Notes: generated by a model not told the origin, from the sequence alone. A stretch of 64,000 nt of DNA from Aphis gossypii (GCF_020184175.1 NC_065533.1:12670695-12734694); one strand, 5' to 3'; positions 35,548 to 49,088 are shown, numbered from the stretch's first letter. Translations and numbers: made by a program.

Positions 35548-36270
35548 GGGGCAAACGTAAATTGCGCCCAACGAAGGGAAAAAATTGTAAATTGCGCCCG
35601 ATAGAAATATTATTTTTATTATAATCATTTAGCATTACCCAGAGGACATCACGAAGAGGCGACTATCGCTATCCTCCAAATATTATTTTTAATATTATGG
35701 GATTAATAAGTTGTTTTAAATATTTTTAGGTTAATTTTTACAGTACCTACATAATAATAAAAAAAATATAATACTAAAATATCAAGTAAATTATATAATA
35801 TAGAGTTAATAGTATAATAAAATTATAAGTCATATATCAGCATAGTAATGAGACATAATTTTTTTATAATATTCAACTCTCGTAATAGTATTTTCATTGT
35901 ATTGTTGAATAATTTTTTCCATTGTTTGAAATTTTTTTTGATTTGGTGTTTTGACATTTATACTATTAATTTTTATGTAGATTTCGGACTGTAACTCTAA
36001 TATTTTATCCATAAAATTATAAATATGAGGATGAGGAGTATAAAAGCTTTTATTAAAATGACTGGAAAGATTCACAGACTTTAGTAGTCCGTGTTAATGT
36101 TACGGAAGCTGATGCAGTGATGCCCAAATATTCGGAGGAAAGTCAGCAAATAAAATCGCTAATATTATAATAATTAACGGTTAAGTCGCACTTAGATTAG
36201 ATATGATGGGCGCATTTTACTATACTATTTTCACTACCTGCTCACTATGGGTGAAATTTAAAGTAGCCCC
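35548..36270 (-). mobile_element. Short MULE derivative with duplicated-motif inverted repeats
   Basis: 723 bp, bounded by GGGGC and GCCCC. Each end carries two copies of a GTAAA(T/A)TGCGCCC-like motif, inverted between ends: left at 35557-35569 and 35587-35599, right at 36208-36220 and 36249-36262. TTTATA flanks both sides (35542-35547 and 36271-36276), possibly part of the target duplication. On the minus strand it holds a broken C-terminal piece of MULE transposase (PNIWAS … VCESFQSHFNKSFYTPHPHIYNF, with frameshifts, about 35830-36150). It looks like an internally deleted, non-autonomous element. Confidence 0.7.
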
Positions 36271-36276
36271 TTTATA

Positions 36277-39021
36277 GGGATACAGCACTACTGCAGAATT
36301 ATAATTTTTTCTGGTTTTTATTTATTCTTTAATTTTTTCTAATGATAAGTCATGCTATAACTCGAGGAGAGGTTCTTTGAGAAAACCTTAATTCAAAAAG
36401 GGCCCAATGACCCAAAAAAGTTTTGAAACTGCTGTGTAGGTGCGATAGCGTAATTGATATTTACAAGTACTTTGTAATCAATGGTCTACTATATGAATAA
36501 CACAAAAACACCGATTTAAGATGTACAATAGAATCCGCTTAATTGGGTTACATTGGATGGTGGACCTATTTGTACCTATTATCGGATTGTTCCATTAGCC
36601 GAATAACTAATAAACCGAAACTACCTATTAAAGTCCATACACATAAATTACATACATACTACATAGGTACTTAATTTATACTTTATTTAAAAATTATGAT
36701 TTATTTTATTATTATTATGTGTTAAATTAATTAATTGTTTGATTTATTATAAAGTAATTTTATACGTAAGCTTATCGGTTTTTATTTTTAAGGTACGTGG
36801 TAGTAGAAGAGAAAAAAAAATACGTTACATAAAATGTATATTATGTACAATGTAGGTATATAAAATATAACAGAGCCATAAAAATTAAATATTTATAGTT
36901 TCGATAATTTCGGTTATAATATCTAGTTAATCACTTTTATCTTTGTCCTTATAAGTTATAACCGATGGACAATGGGTTGTCCCTAATAAACGAAGTTAAA
37001 TTGCCAAAGATTAATACATTAATTCGGAATTATACCAATTTTTCTCCATTAAATGGTTATTCCTTTTAAACGGATTTTACTTACCTATCTTCTCCATCGT
37101 AACCGTAATTAAATATTAACAATGGTTTGTCAATTATTATTATTTTCTTGATGACTCAAATCTAATGAAACAAAATTAATGATATAGTCCAGGGGTGGTA
37201 AACCTTTTGAACACTACGTGCCAAAAATTACCTTTTTTTTTTTTAGAGCGTGCCATAGATTTCCCTAATATAGTCATATTGATTGTAAATATACATTGTA
37301 TAATGTATATTTTTTTCTTTGTTTTTTTTTTTATTATTTGTTGTACAATTTGTGAAATTATTTTTATAATAAGTACAAGTCGGAAAAGTTGTTAATAACA
37401 TTTACAAATAAGTAATCATTGAGACAGTAGTCATGATCGAAAAAGCCAACCATTGTTGGGACTTCGGAACAATATATGTATAATTGGTAAATTCGGTACC
37501 TATAATAATACTATATCAATATGTATTAATTATAATTAAGAACTAATTAACTTATTATTAGTTATTAGATACATCTATATTTATTTATAATATTGAATGT
37601 AGTTTAAAAAAACCACTGGCCACATTGGAGCTGAAAATAAAATTACATAATATGTAATAACATATATACATAATATTATATAGGTATGTACTTTATTATT
37701 TTGTACTATTCCCTATGGTATATTTAATATTCATGCGTGATGAGTGTTAATAAACTAAAAGTAATCAAATTTTAAAAAGAGCTTTTTGTTAAACAAATAT
37801 TTATTCAGATTTTGAGTGTAGAAATTAAAAAATGAGCATACTAATTTTACTTTTGCTAAAAATCCCATACTTTAATTTTAGTAACTGGTTTTTACTATTA
37901 TTAACAAGCTATTATCTTATAATGAAATGAATGGTATTTTAAAATCAATACAATAAAAACGTATTAATACATTTTAAGTAGTCTAACAAACGTCGACAAT
38001 TTAAAGTTAACATTAATCATTATTAGTTCAATCAATTACACTTTATAAAAATAATAACGTTTAATTTACGTGGTAGGAAAAATACCTATATATAATTTGT
38101 AATAACAGTGTTAGAAAAAAAAAGTAATGAATTCGATATCAACCGTTTCTGTCTTTGTTTAACACACGTGAAACATAGATAATTAGACGTGTTTTTTGAC
38201 AAACGTGCTGACAAACCTAAGTATTCATTAATTTAGTGAATCAATAAAAAATTTAAAACAGGTTTGAATTTAAACTGGTATTTTTACGCAAAACCAGTTT
38301 TCGACCAAATCTATTTTTATATAGTTGTAACTTAAAAATTAATCACTGTAAATACTTGAAATTTTCATCAAATGTTTATATTAATGTGATCTATATACAG
38401 TTAAATTTTCAAAATATCTTTGAGTTATTTATAGACAAATACAATTTTCGATTTTTCAGATAATTTTTTTTTGAAGTGTCAATGAAAATTTTTTGGCCCA
38501 GTCAAAATACTTTAAAATTTAATAAAAAGTTTCTCATAGTTATTCTTATAGTGATTAAAAAATTATAAGAATACATAGGCACAATTTTTTTTTATTAGCA
38601 TTTGAAGTTCAAATATTTACAAAATTTCGTCAAAATCATGAATATTTGCAAATTATTTTGTAAATATAATTCGTAAAAATTGTTGTATAAGTAGCTAAGA
38701 GTTGAAAATTGAATACAAAATTTTCCATAATTTTAGCTTACAATTATTATAAAAGAACTTAAATTTTTGTGTATTCAGGCCATTAAAACATAAACCATCT
38801 TTTTCACCAACTCCTGAAAATTAAATCCTTACCTGTCAAATCATCTTCGTTCAGAATCGTTTTTCGTATACAATATTACCTATCATTGGATTCAAATTTA
38901 ACATTCCTATAATATATAATAATGATCCACATGGCACCTAATGTATAGCAGAGCGGTACCCACCTACCCGCGTTTTATAATAGATAATAATTTTTTTTTT
39001 TTTTTGGTCACTTATTTTCAG
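36277..39021. other. Intergenic and upstream DNA of receptor copy 2
   Basis: No gene. A hAT-like terminal block (CAGGGGTGGTAAACC, about 37190) followed by 'ctacgtgcca' suggests a transposon edge, but no partner end was found. R-repeat copy R2 lies at 38285-38974. Confidence 0.5.
38285..38974 (+). repeat. R-family repeat, copy R2 (5'-truncated)
   Basis: Begins inside the family at the block 'acgcaaaaccagttttcgac' and runs to the end block …'agcagagcggtacccacct'. It ends about 50 bp before the acceptor of the first coding exon of receptor copy 2. Confidence 0.65.
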
Positions 39022-39067
39022 GGTTTCTTGACAATTATTGATAATGAATTATAGTAATTGACCGTGA

Positions 39068-42000
39068 ATGGTGGTTGTTGATATAAATATGGTGACAAGG
39101 ATAAATCGACGCAGTTCGTCGTCACTTTCAATGTTATACATTACGTTAACACTAATAACATTGCTAGTTGATTTAGCATATTGTTCTGTAACGTGTGGCC
39201 TTGGTATAAAATCAGTCGGAGGTAAGAAACTGCTGTCTCTTAAAATATTTACGAATTTGCTATATATTATCTTTAAGTGAAAATGAAAATTCTCTCAGTA
39301 ATATGCTATGCAATTTTTTTAGTGGATATTTTTTGGTATTCCAAATAAATGATGTTACTAAATAATATGATTACTAATTTACTATATCATGTAATTTATA
39401 TCTTATATGTCATAATTAGTTTCTGCAAACACCATTTATTATTGTTCAATTTTAATAGTTTTAATAAATTTGAAAAATAAAAATTGTGTCTATTGCCATA
39501 AATAAAATCTAAATCATCAATTTATATAAATCATAATATTATTGTAAAATATACAAACTATCTTCGTACCTATTCTGTGTTCTGTTCGATGAGTACAATA
39601 ATAATTTCAAAACAGTATTACATCTAAAAATATATTTAACTCATTTTCGTATGATATTTAGTTGAAACATTTTTTCTTTTATAAATCGATTACATAAATT
39701 GTCAACTTAAAACTTTGCCAGATTACTAATAAATTATTGTATTATTTTATATTTATATAGTCAATAAAAATTTTATAATATATATTAACTAATAAATGAT
39801 AATTCTGTGTATATTGTTATGAAAATTATAGGTACGGTCCCTAGTGGTGACATAGTACTAGAATATGGCAGTGGCGTTCCCTTGGAAATCACATGCATCT
39901 TGCAATCCGATACCATAATAGTGCAGAATTTATTTCGTGAACGAATAGATAGTAATAATAAAACCAAATTTCCAAGCCACAGGATCGTGTTTTATAAGAA
40001 TGCTGAAATCGTACCAAGTCAATATGTGACAATCGTCAACTCAACAGCAGCTCTACTACGTATCCCAAACCCCCCAGCTGGTCGAAATACCTATTATTGC
40101 ACACTATTACTTGATTACGAACTTCGACAAAATGACAGTTATGCTAATTCCGATGGCGATCACTCGTCTACTACACTATCTAGTGATTCATCTACATTGC
40201 CACCAGTACAACCTGCAACTACTAGCTCGACCACGGATGGATCTCATCAGCTGGGATCACTACTTGGCGTATGTTTGAATACAGTCTATGTTGGATGTAA
40301 GTTAACCACAAAATTTAAACCTATTTTATTTTAATTGTACGTTAGATCATAATTATAACAATAACTTTTATAACTTGACGACTTTTGGATTGTTGATGAC
40401 TTAAAAACATTGTTCTATTCCTACTTTATTTGTCTATATTTTTTTCTTACGTATATTCATTTTATAAGGCTGAAAACAATAATATCTTACCACGTTAAAA
40501 ATATTTTAAAAATCATTGCGTGTTCCTATATAGTCATAATACGGTAGAAAGTAATTATAAATATATATAATATGTAGATTATTCAAATGAGATTGGAATA
40601 AAGATTGAATTATTTTGTTACAAAAGTTTTTTTATCATGATCAATCAATAATCAATCAAAATGATTAATTTTAAATGTGAATGAACTGTCTACACTAAAT
40701 GAGTTTGAGGAAATGATTAATTGCTATTACCGCAATATACGACTATATCTTATATTCAAGACTTAAATTGTACAAGAATTTAAAAATCAGTTTAAAATAA
40801 TATTTACTTAGATAAACCTGAAATCATAAGAAATTTTACATGTATCTCTGAGAATTGGGTCAATTTGAGGTGCAATTGGAGTACATCAGAAAACCCAATC
40901 AGAACCACTTATAAGTTGTTATTCAGATTACCCGGTCGTGCTGGAGGCAGGTAATGTATTACAACTATTAATAATAATATTTTTTATTTATAAAATACTA
41001 CTTTTATTTATTTATAGAATCTTTATAAATTGTCCAACGGATTCAGATATCAGAGATAACAATTGCTATTGGGATTTTTATACTAAACCGATGTATAGAC
41101 AAGCTTACGAGTTTTACGATTTTAGATTAAACGGTCAAAATGCTTTGGGAAATGTATCTACATTCTTCAACTTTCATCATTACGCTAACAGTATATTTAA
41201 ATAATAAAATTATATTTTACTTTATGAACACATTATTATGCAACAATTTACATTATTTAATCTTACTTTTTTTTTAATATTTAGTTATTCCTGCGAGTCC
41301 TATAAATATAACCGTGATCGAAAAAACAGAATCGAGTGTTATGTTTAAATGGTCTGTAGGAACAATGACAAACTTTCCACGTGATCTAATTCATAAGATC
41401 GAATATAAGTCACAATGGGATTCCAATCCTGAACAATGGCATGTGAGTGTTCGGACATCCACTAATGAAAATAAAAATTATAAAATGGTTACAATTGTTT
41501 TCAGTCTGTAAATATAAGCGACGAGTGTAATGCGCCAATACTATCCAATAAAACAAATTCATTTCTGTATGATATGAATTGCCAAGAACGTGATAATGAT
41601 TTTTATTATTTTAATGTCACTGGGCTAAAATATCCATTCACACATTACGATTTTCGCATATACGTACGCTCTTCGCTTGCCCGCGGAGAGGATAAATGGT
41701 CTCTTCCTGGTTGTATAACTCTGAAAACAAAATCTTCAAGTGAGTTAATACTTAAATAATCTATTTTATTGATTTTATTTTATAAATACTAATATTGGGT
41801 TGCTCAAATGCATTCGTAAGACATATCTTATAAATTAAATGGATATCGCATTAATATAGTATAAAAATATTAGTAATCATTTTGTACCTATGCAATTATT
41901 ATAATTCGCCATTTCATAATATGATGTATAGTTCCAAAAAGACCTCCAAGATCTGATCTTGGTATCTTTGATTGTATTACGTCACGAACCGATAAAACAA

Positions 42001-44297
42001 AAAGAGATATATTCATTTATTGGCAAAGAATTGATGATAGTGAAAAATGTGGTGACTCGTTTGAATACCGTGCTTACTACACTTCAAACATAATGCCAAA
42101 CGAAACCACGTAAGTGTCGTTTATGGTTTCTTATTTTTTTTTTTTTTTGTTATTTTTAAATCCATACTATTATTTTGTTTAAAATTATAGCATTCACTAT
42201 AGCAATGAAATATATGAAAGTTATGCCAAGTTTCAAGGACTCAATACTTCGGTTGGTTACAACTTTACAGTGTATTCATCCAACAATCAAGGGTTGTCAA
42301 CAGATTATTCAACAATTTACGTACCTAGTGAATCAGAGAGTAAAAATTTGAGAAATATACCGTTTTTTGATACGTACATTTTAGACTTTTGTTGGTTACT
42401 AGGACTTGAAAAACCAATATTACTGACAAAAATAGTATTTGATCAACAAGGTGTTTTTGAACTATCCTGGAAAAATGCTGGTACTACTAAACTATCCACT
42501 GCCGATGAAGATAATTATTATACATTATTCTGGTGTGAAAATGTTAAGGGTCATCCGCACCAGTGTAATGTAAGTAAAATAATAAAAAGAATATCTACTA
42601 AACTGAGATACACCGGAATTGCTAATTAACCCTGTATTTTATAGGGTTATGTGAACTGGACGCATGTCCCTGGTTCAGAATTTCGCTACAATGTCACTAT
42701 ATTGAATTATAATGTTAAAAACCATTATCAATTTGCAATAAGTGCTAACAGTCGCCGTTTACTAAGTAATGAAACCAATTGTTATCATAAAAACAATAGT
42801 AACAGTAGCGGAATGGTGTGGGAATCGTGTACAATACAAAATAATATAAGTATAAAAATTTATTATTTTTGTAGTTTGTAATAAATCTTATAATTGAACT
42901 TATCGATTTTCATTTTGTACCTATCTATCTGTTTGTGGTTGTATAGCTTCTAGAAAGGTTGAGAACGTTTGGGTTAGTATAATCGGCTCGACTTTTATTG
43001 GTTTGAAGTGGAATATTAACTGTACCGACAGAATCGGTTTGGTTGGTGAATATCAAATATTTTATTGTTCCGTTGCTTCCGTAAACAGTAACATGTGCAA
43101 TGGTAAGAATTCGTATTAATAATTTAATGTTAGCATAACAATATCATAATTTTATTAGATTAAGATTATTTAATTTTCTATCATTGAAAAGATTAGATAG
43201 AAAATATTAAATTAGTTACCTTATTCTGTAGCAAAATTCTGATTATCTATTGCCTTAGTGCATATATTATCTATTTTGATAGTTTTACCTATAGACTTGT
43301 TTCTTTATAATTCGTGTAAGATAAAAAATTTAATATTATAATTACATTAGGTACCTATTCAATATTCATGACACATCAATACTCAAACTTTCATGAATAA
43401 GATAGATAGGTAGTAATACTTAAATAATCAGTAGAAATTATGAATACATTTATATAATAATTTAATTTAATTTTTGTCCAAATATTATTTAGTATTTAGT
43501 AAATATCTGTATAACATCGGAAAAATATTATAGAGTAAATTTTCACAAAAATAATGTTGTACATACAGTATTATAATAACGTTAAAGCAGTTAAAATAAT
43601 ATGGTGTATGGAAATAAGAATACACCAGTGAGCTCATCTGTCCAGTAAAATATAATTTTAAAAAAAATAGTTAATTATTCAAATGAAATTAAAAATGAAG
43701 TGCCTGTATTTTCGTATGCTTGTAGCTTATAGGTACATAAAAAAAAAAATAATAAAAAAAAACAAAATAAGTAAAGTTGGTGTTAAAATGTTAGAAAAAC
43801 TTTTCAAAACATATATCTACCAGTATTGTTTATTTAATATATTGGTTGGAATTTGTTGGAGCCTCCTATTTACTTAGGTATTCCACTATTAACTTAGTAC
43901 TACTAATACCATTACTATCATTATATTTCATACCAATAAAAAAATGTTATATAATAAGGTTATGTTATTATTTATAAGATTTTTTATACTATCTTATTAT
44001 AATTTACAATTACTATGAAATATTTATCTATTTTATATTGCAGGATCTATGTTGTCCAAAACAATAAGCAGAGAAGCAGCACAAAAAGAAGGAGGTTTTA
44101 CATTAGTAACGAATCTTAAGCCTAATACTACGTATATTATTTCAATAACAATTAGTACAAATTATGGCAAAGGAATACATAGTGATCCTTTACTAGTTAC
44201 CACATTAGGCTTAGGAGGAGGTTGGTATTTTAAACAAGAATATTCCAAATTTATACATCAATTAATGAAAAATAGTTTTTTATGCATGAACCGTTAG
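39068..44297 (+). CDS. dome: Domeless-like cytokine receptor, secreted ectodomain form (copy 2)
   Basis: Twelve coding exons: 39068-39221, 39832-40296, 40812-40950, 41018-41190, 41285-41442, 41505-41739, 41932-42109, 42191-42339, 42403-42569, 42645-42828, 42947-43102, 44044-44297. They total 2412 nt, 803 residues. Exons 3, 4, 5, 7, 8, 9 and 11 have exactly the lengths of copy 1 and all junction phases agree. Layout: signal peptide (about 1-45), Ig-like domain (52-206) extended by a Ser/Thr-rich stretch (DHSSTTLSSDSSTLPPVQPATTSS in part) that copy 1 lacks, then five fibronectin-III modules (207-310, 311-441, 442-550, 551-667, 668-about 779). The CX9CXW signature is present (CISENWVNLRCNW). After the fifth module come GLGGG and a 24-residue tail without a hydrophobic segment. 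A weak donor (GGAG/gttggt, about 44220) could allow a longer splice form. The upstream acceptor at 39020-39021 implies a noncoding first exon. Confidence 0.8.
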
Positions 44298-45832
44298 TGG
44301 TAGCTCATTTATAATATAGCGATTTTCTTATTTTAATATATTTTTTATTGTGTAACAAATTAGGTGCACCTATACAATTTGACTTCACTTACTAAGAACT
44401 TCAACATTACTTCGCGTTCAATTACAATACGCAAGAGTTCCAACATACCTAGATTGTAGGTAGTGTATTAGTACTTCGTCTATGAAGCATCCTGCAAACG
44501 AGTAATGACAACATTGTATCTTATGTAGTTTTATGTAGTATACAATCATGAAACCTATTTTGACTTCTTCTATCACACTCTCTTTAAATTTATAATCAAT
44601 ATAGTTTAACTATTTATGTATAATTTTTTTTATTTTTTTTTATTGTTTTATCACAGAGCACAATATATATAAAAATATATTTGATACAAAATATTTTATA
44701 CTAAAATACAATATACCAAATGATATATAAATACCTATAGTATAATGTATAATATTTTGCTTAATATATTATACCTATATTTTAATATTATAATGGTATA
44801 TTGTATAAATTAAATACCACAAAATAGTATTTAGACTTGAGTAATTTACTACTTGAATAAGAATATATAACTTTAATAAATTTTTAAATTTTAATTATGT
44901 AGATTTAAGTTATTTTATATTTTTCACAAAAATAAAATATTTTTTAAAAATGTAACATTATTATTATTTTCATTAAAATCATATGATTAGAATAGTTGGA
45001 TGCTTAACGGTACAATACAATATTATATTATACACTATACCCTTTTCTATCATTTTTAGCCACAAAACCAAAGAAACTTGAAACATTTTGCGAAACCCTA
45101 ATTTTTTTCGTCTTAACACAAAGAGAGTTAGATCTCGTTCGTCGTTTAAACCGTACCTAGTTTAAATTTCTTGATGTTGGCACTCGGAACCTTTGGGTTC
45201 CGCTAAACACCTGTTGGGAAACACAGCATTCTAACTTCTAATAGGCTGAAATAAGAAAATCTTATTATAGATGCCTACTACCACAATACATTGGTATCAT
45301 CATAATGGTACCAACTCATCTATGTACATGAAATTTCAAGATCTCCATGGAAATAAGAAAAAAAGAAAACTGAATAAAATCAACACTGATCATAATAACC
45401 ATTTGGCAATATCCAGACTATTACTTATATAAACTACCTACACGAAAAATAAACCCGCAACAGGGTCGCATTAAGGTCAAAAATAAAATAATTAATTTTT
45501 GAATAATTTATACGTTTAAAATATTAGGGAGAACCAGGAACAAATGTTAAAGAGTTGAAATTATCATGTTCAATTTATCTTTTTGTGATAATATAACTGA
45601 AAGGAGGAAATAAACAAATTTTTAACACTACATGCATTGATGTAATGATAGATATTAAACTAATGAATACAAGCATGTGACATTGTATAAAAAATGTTAG
45701 CCATTTTATTTAAACGTAAAAGAACTTCATAATATAATATATAAATTTAAATAAGAATACATACATAAAGCCAAGTATTATCTGTATACAAGATTACTTA
45801 CAAAATACTCGTAAGAACAACATTAAAAAAGT
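44298..45832. other. Intergenic DNA after receptor copy 2
   Basis: First clear AATAAA on the + strand is near 44875. A slightly GC-richer stretch at about 45060-45320 has no open frame of note. No exon with a transmembrane segment was seen here in any forward frame. Confidence 0.45.
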
Positions 45833-46620
45833 CGGCAATTGGGTACCGCTCTGCTGTACATTAGGGGGTGGGGTGGACCTAGACTAGGGTAGGTTAAATT
45901 TGAATGCAATGATAAGTATCATTGTATACGAAAAACGATTCCGAACGGAGACGATTTGTCAGTCTAGAATATTTAACGTTAGATATAAATACAGACAATT
46001 TTATGAATTTGCAAATATTCATAATTTTGACGAATTTTTGTCAAAATTTGAACTTCAAATGCTAATAAAAAAAATTGTGCCTATGTATTCTTATAATTTT
46101 TTAATCACTATAAGAATAACTATGAGAAACTTTTTATTACATTTTAAAGTATTTTGACTGGGCCAAAAAATTTTCATTGACACTTCAAAAAAAAATTATC
46201 TGAAAAATCGAAAATTGTATTTGTCTATATATAACTCAAAAATATTTTGAAAATTTAACTGTATATAGATCACATTAATATAAACATTTGATGAAAATTT
46301 CAAGTATTTACAGTGATTAGTTTTTAAGTTACAACTATATAAAAATAGTTTTGGTCGAAAACTGGTTTTGCGTAAAAATACCCGTTTTTCCGTCACTTTT
46401 TTTTGTTTTTCTCGATTTTGTTGAAAACTGTTGGAAAATGTTTACTTTTTACCTCTATAATGCATCAAGAATATTCACTTTTCCATCGGAAACCACCCCC
46501 GAAGTTTGAAATTGAAGCATTATTTCGACTAGTTATGCTGTACACAGATACAAAAAAAAAAAAGACATACATCATTGTAAAATCAATACATTCATCACTC
46601 CGTTCAGAATCTAAAAAACA
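45833..46620 (-). repeat. R-family repeat, copy R3
   Basis: Inverted copy. It starts with the terminal block 'ttgggtaccgctctgctgta', passes 'cgaaaaacgattccgaacgg' and ends at 'tccgttcagaatct', matching R6 in reverse. The internal forward open frames are incidental. Confidence 0.7.
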
Positions 46621-47452
46621 ATTATTGTTTGAAAAATAGGCACAAGTTGATCAAAAACCAATTATTTTGATTATTATTATTTATTACTATCAATTTTTAT
46701 ATAAATTGTATGTACCTAATCTATCATCTACCATCACTTTCTAATATTTTATTAAACAACCATAATAAATATGTATGGTGAGATGTATTTAGACTACTGA
46801 CTAGTTAAACTTAATACCTACTATAATAGTGAAATGAGCTTGTGAAAAAAAACCTTCTGAGCTGCAGGTACAGGTCAGAGAAGTGAAACTTCCGCGATAT
46901 CAGTCGTAGTGATATCAAATTATTAATGTACAATCTACAGTTACATAAAACATAGCTATACAGTGGATATAGCCAGTTTATGGTAACTAAAATGCGATAT
47001 GTACGTTCTTGATTTGATTATGTCAAGATAACGAGAAAATATAGCATCTATCGTTTTTCCTGATTTTGTTGTTGAAATATATCGGTCATTAAATAAATAA
47101 ATCTTGACAGATTTTTATCTTATGACTCGTGTGTCGCGCCCTTGAAAATTTACTCCCAGCGCGTGTATAGAAGTTTTACTTCAAAAAAATGTTATTATAA
47201 AATTATATTATTTTTATAATTCATTCGGTCACGTTTTTATTCTGTTATAAGTAGAGCCGTAGAGAAATTAGTTTTAATACATGTCTGCAATAAAATAATT
47301 ACTGTTAATCATATGCGAACGATTTAGATATCGGCCAGAATGTTAAGCTAAAATAAATTATTTATTGTTTACAATATAAACATCTAAACATTCGAAAAAT
47401 ACTAAATTATTTCAAGTATTAAAAATAATTATTTTAAAAATACTAACTGAAT
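46621..47452. other. Upstream region of the DUF4485-like gene
   Basis: AT-rich, no coding sequence recognised. It probably contains the promoter of the gene starting at 47453; no initiator was singled out. Confidence 0.4.
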
Positions 47453-48927
47453 ATGGCAACTCCTCAATCGAACGATGCTGATACAAAAAATAAGGAAGAA
47501 CAAATTCAAGGTAAAGTAAACACTGTACACATTAAAAATAAATGCCAAAATTTGGCATATTTTTTTAAACAGCTACATACAATGAAAATGATCCCAGAGC
47601 ACAATCAATTAGTGTACATGCTAATTTGTCCAATACTGATTTTGAAAATGCATCGTCGGTGAGAAAATTTCTTGATGAAGATGATGAGCCAGATTGTCCG
47701 TTAAAAAATAACAATGAACTATATTGCTGTGATCGAGAAACGGCAAAAACGTTGATGTATTTAATAGGTAAATTAACATTCATATAAAAATGATTTTTTT
47801 TTTATGCCATTTATATATATTTATGAGATCACACTCTAGGGAAATAAGAACATGATTTACAAATATAATATTGCTAAATAGGTACTTATTATTAAAATAT
47901 AAAGAGTTAAAATTTTAAAAACTATTTTTTTTTTTTATTTAAATGGTCCTTTTACATTTGTATTTGTTTGAATTCCTCTACTTAACCTACTTGACTTACT
48001 TGCTTCTCTACTATTATAGAACATATTAATACTTAAATACATTTTAAATATCATGGACCTTAAACCTAAATCGTGAAATATTTAACTATTTAAATATTTA
48101 TTAGGAATACAAAATAAAATATTGCATAACTATATAGCAACACCTGTGCTCACGTCAATGACAATAATTGGACCTTTTTGTTGACATGCTTAATACACAC
48201 AACAACAAAGTTAATGTCCGTTTTTTTAATTTCTATTATACATTTCAATATTTCATTGGCATTTATTTTCTCATCATTCGTTTTTTGTCTCGTTCAGAAC
48301 TTAATGATAGATTAGTGTATAGGTACGAATGATACGATATTATTCTTCATTAAAAATTATTCACGTACCTACCAAACTACCGTGATTTAGATTTTTCACC
48401 GTTTGACATGTCTAGTTTTCTATCATATTCTTTCTAGATTAACATTGTCGAACCATTAACGTAGTAAATTTTCTTCTCGTATTTAGATATCTTATAAAGA
48501 ACAAACTACATATTATTGTATTTGGTTAAGTATGGTACCTATCGTATCTTTTTCAGACAGTAGAGATCGTCAAAAGGTGTTAACATGGATAAGAAAGCTA
48601 GACGAGATGAACGAGGGTGATGACATGTTGGAACGTGTGCACTACATCAGATACCTGGTATCCACACTGAGTGGAACGTTAGGATTGGTAGAACCGTTCA
48701 CGTCTATGCCCCCACTAATAGTAAAACCTTTGAAACTTATCTTACCGCCTGTTGTATACGCCGATCTATTGAAAGACCAACCTGAGCCTTGTTTAAGGAA
48801 AAAAATATATGGTCATAAAATGCCGAATTCGAATAGTCAATTGCTACAAGACAAACGGTTTTATGAACAACAACTATTTCCACCAGAAGGCATTATATGC
48901 TATGCGGCTGCTTTTAGTGTCATATAA
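47453..48927 (+). CDS. Small protein with a DUF4485-like domain
   Basis: Three exons in frame with GT/AG junctions: 47453-47510, 47573-47767, 48557-48927. They total 624 nt, 207 residues. The first about 70 residues are polar and acidic (FLDEDDEPDC) and look disordered. From about residue 80 the sequence DSRDRQKVLTWIRKL … HYIRYLVSTL … LVEPFTSMPP resembles DUF4485, the domain at the N-terminus of the centrosomal protein CEP112 (pattern: R..C..WI+KL … LL..L..G.LE.PF...P). The C-terminal about 60 residues (from LRKKIYGHKM) are not recognised. AATAAA follows at 49089. No function can be assigned; the domain call is from memory of the family pattern. Confidence 0.65.
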
Positions 48928-49088
48928 GCATTGTTCGACTGAAGTGGTGACAGTGGTGTCTAATAAAATTCAAAGCGTTTTATAATTTTGATATTAACTA
49001 TTTTTTCATGAAAGTTTTTACAAAAACATTTAAGAATTTTAAGTCATAACTCTTTAAAACTTATAAGTTTTCTTTAGTATTGATACCC

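Noticed and set aside
37187..37400. Possible second hAT element (CAGGGGTGGTAAACC … ctacgtgcca)
   Set aside because: Only one terminus is visible. No matching inverted end or 8-bp duplication was found nearby, so it is not listed as an element.
43683..43877. 64-codon Lys-rich open frame in receptor copy 2 intron 11
   Set aside because: It lies in an AT-rich intron and its Lys/Ile content reflects poly-A runs. No homology to the paralogue.
45900..46639. Open frames of 66 to 85 codons within 45.9-46.6 kb on both strands
   Set aside because: They fall inside repeat R3, and equivalent frames are broken in other R copies.
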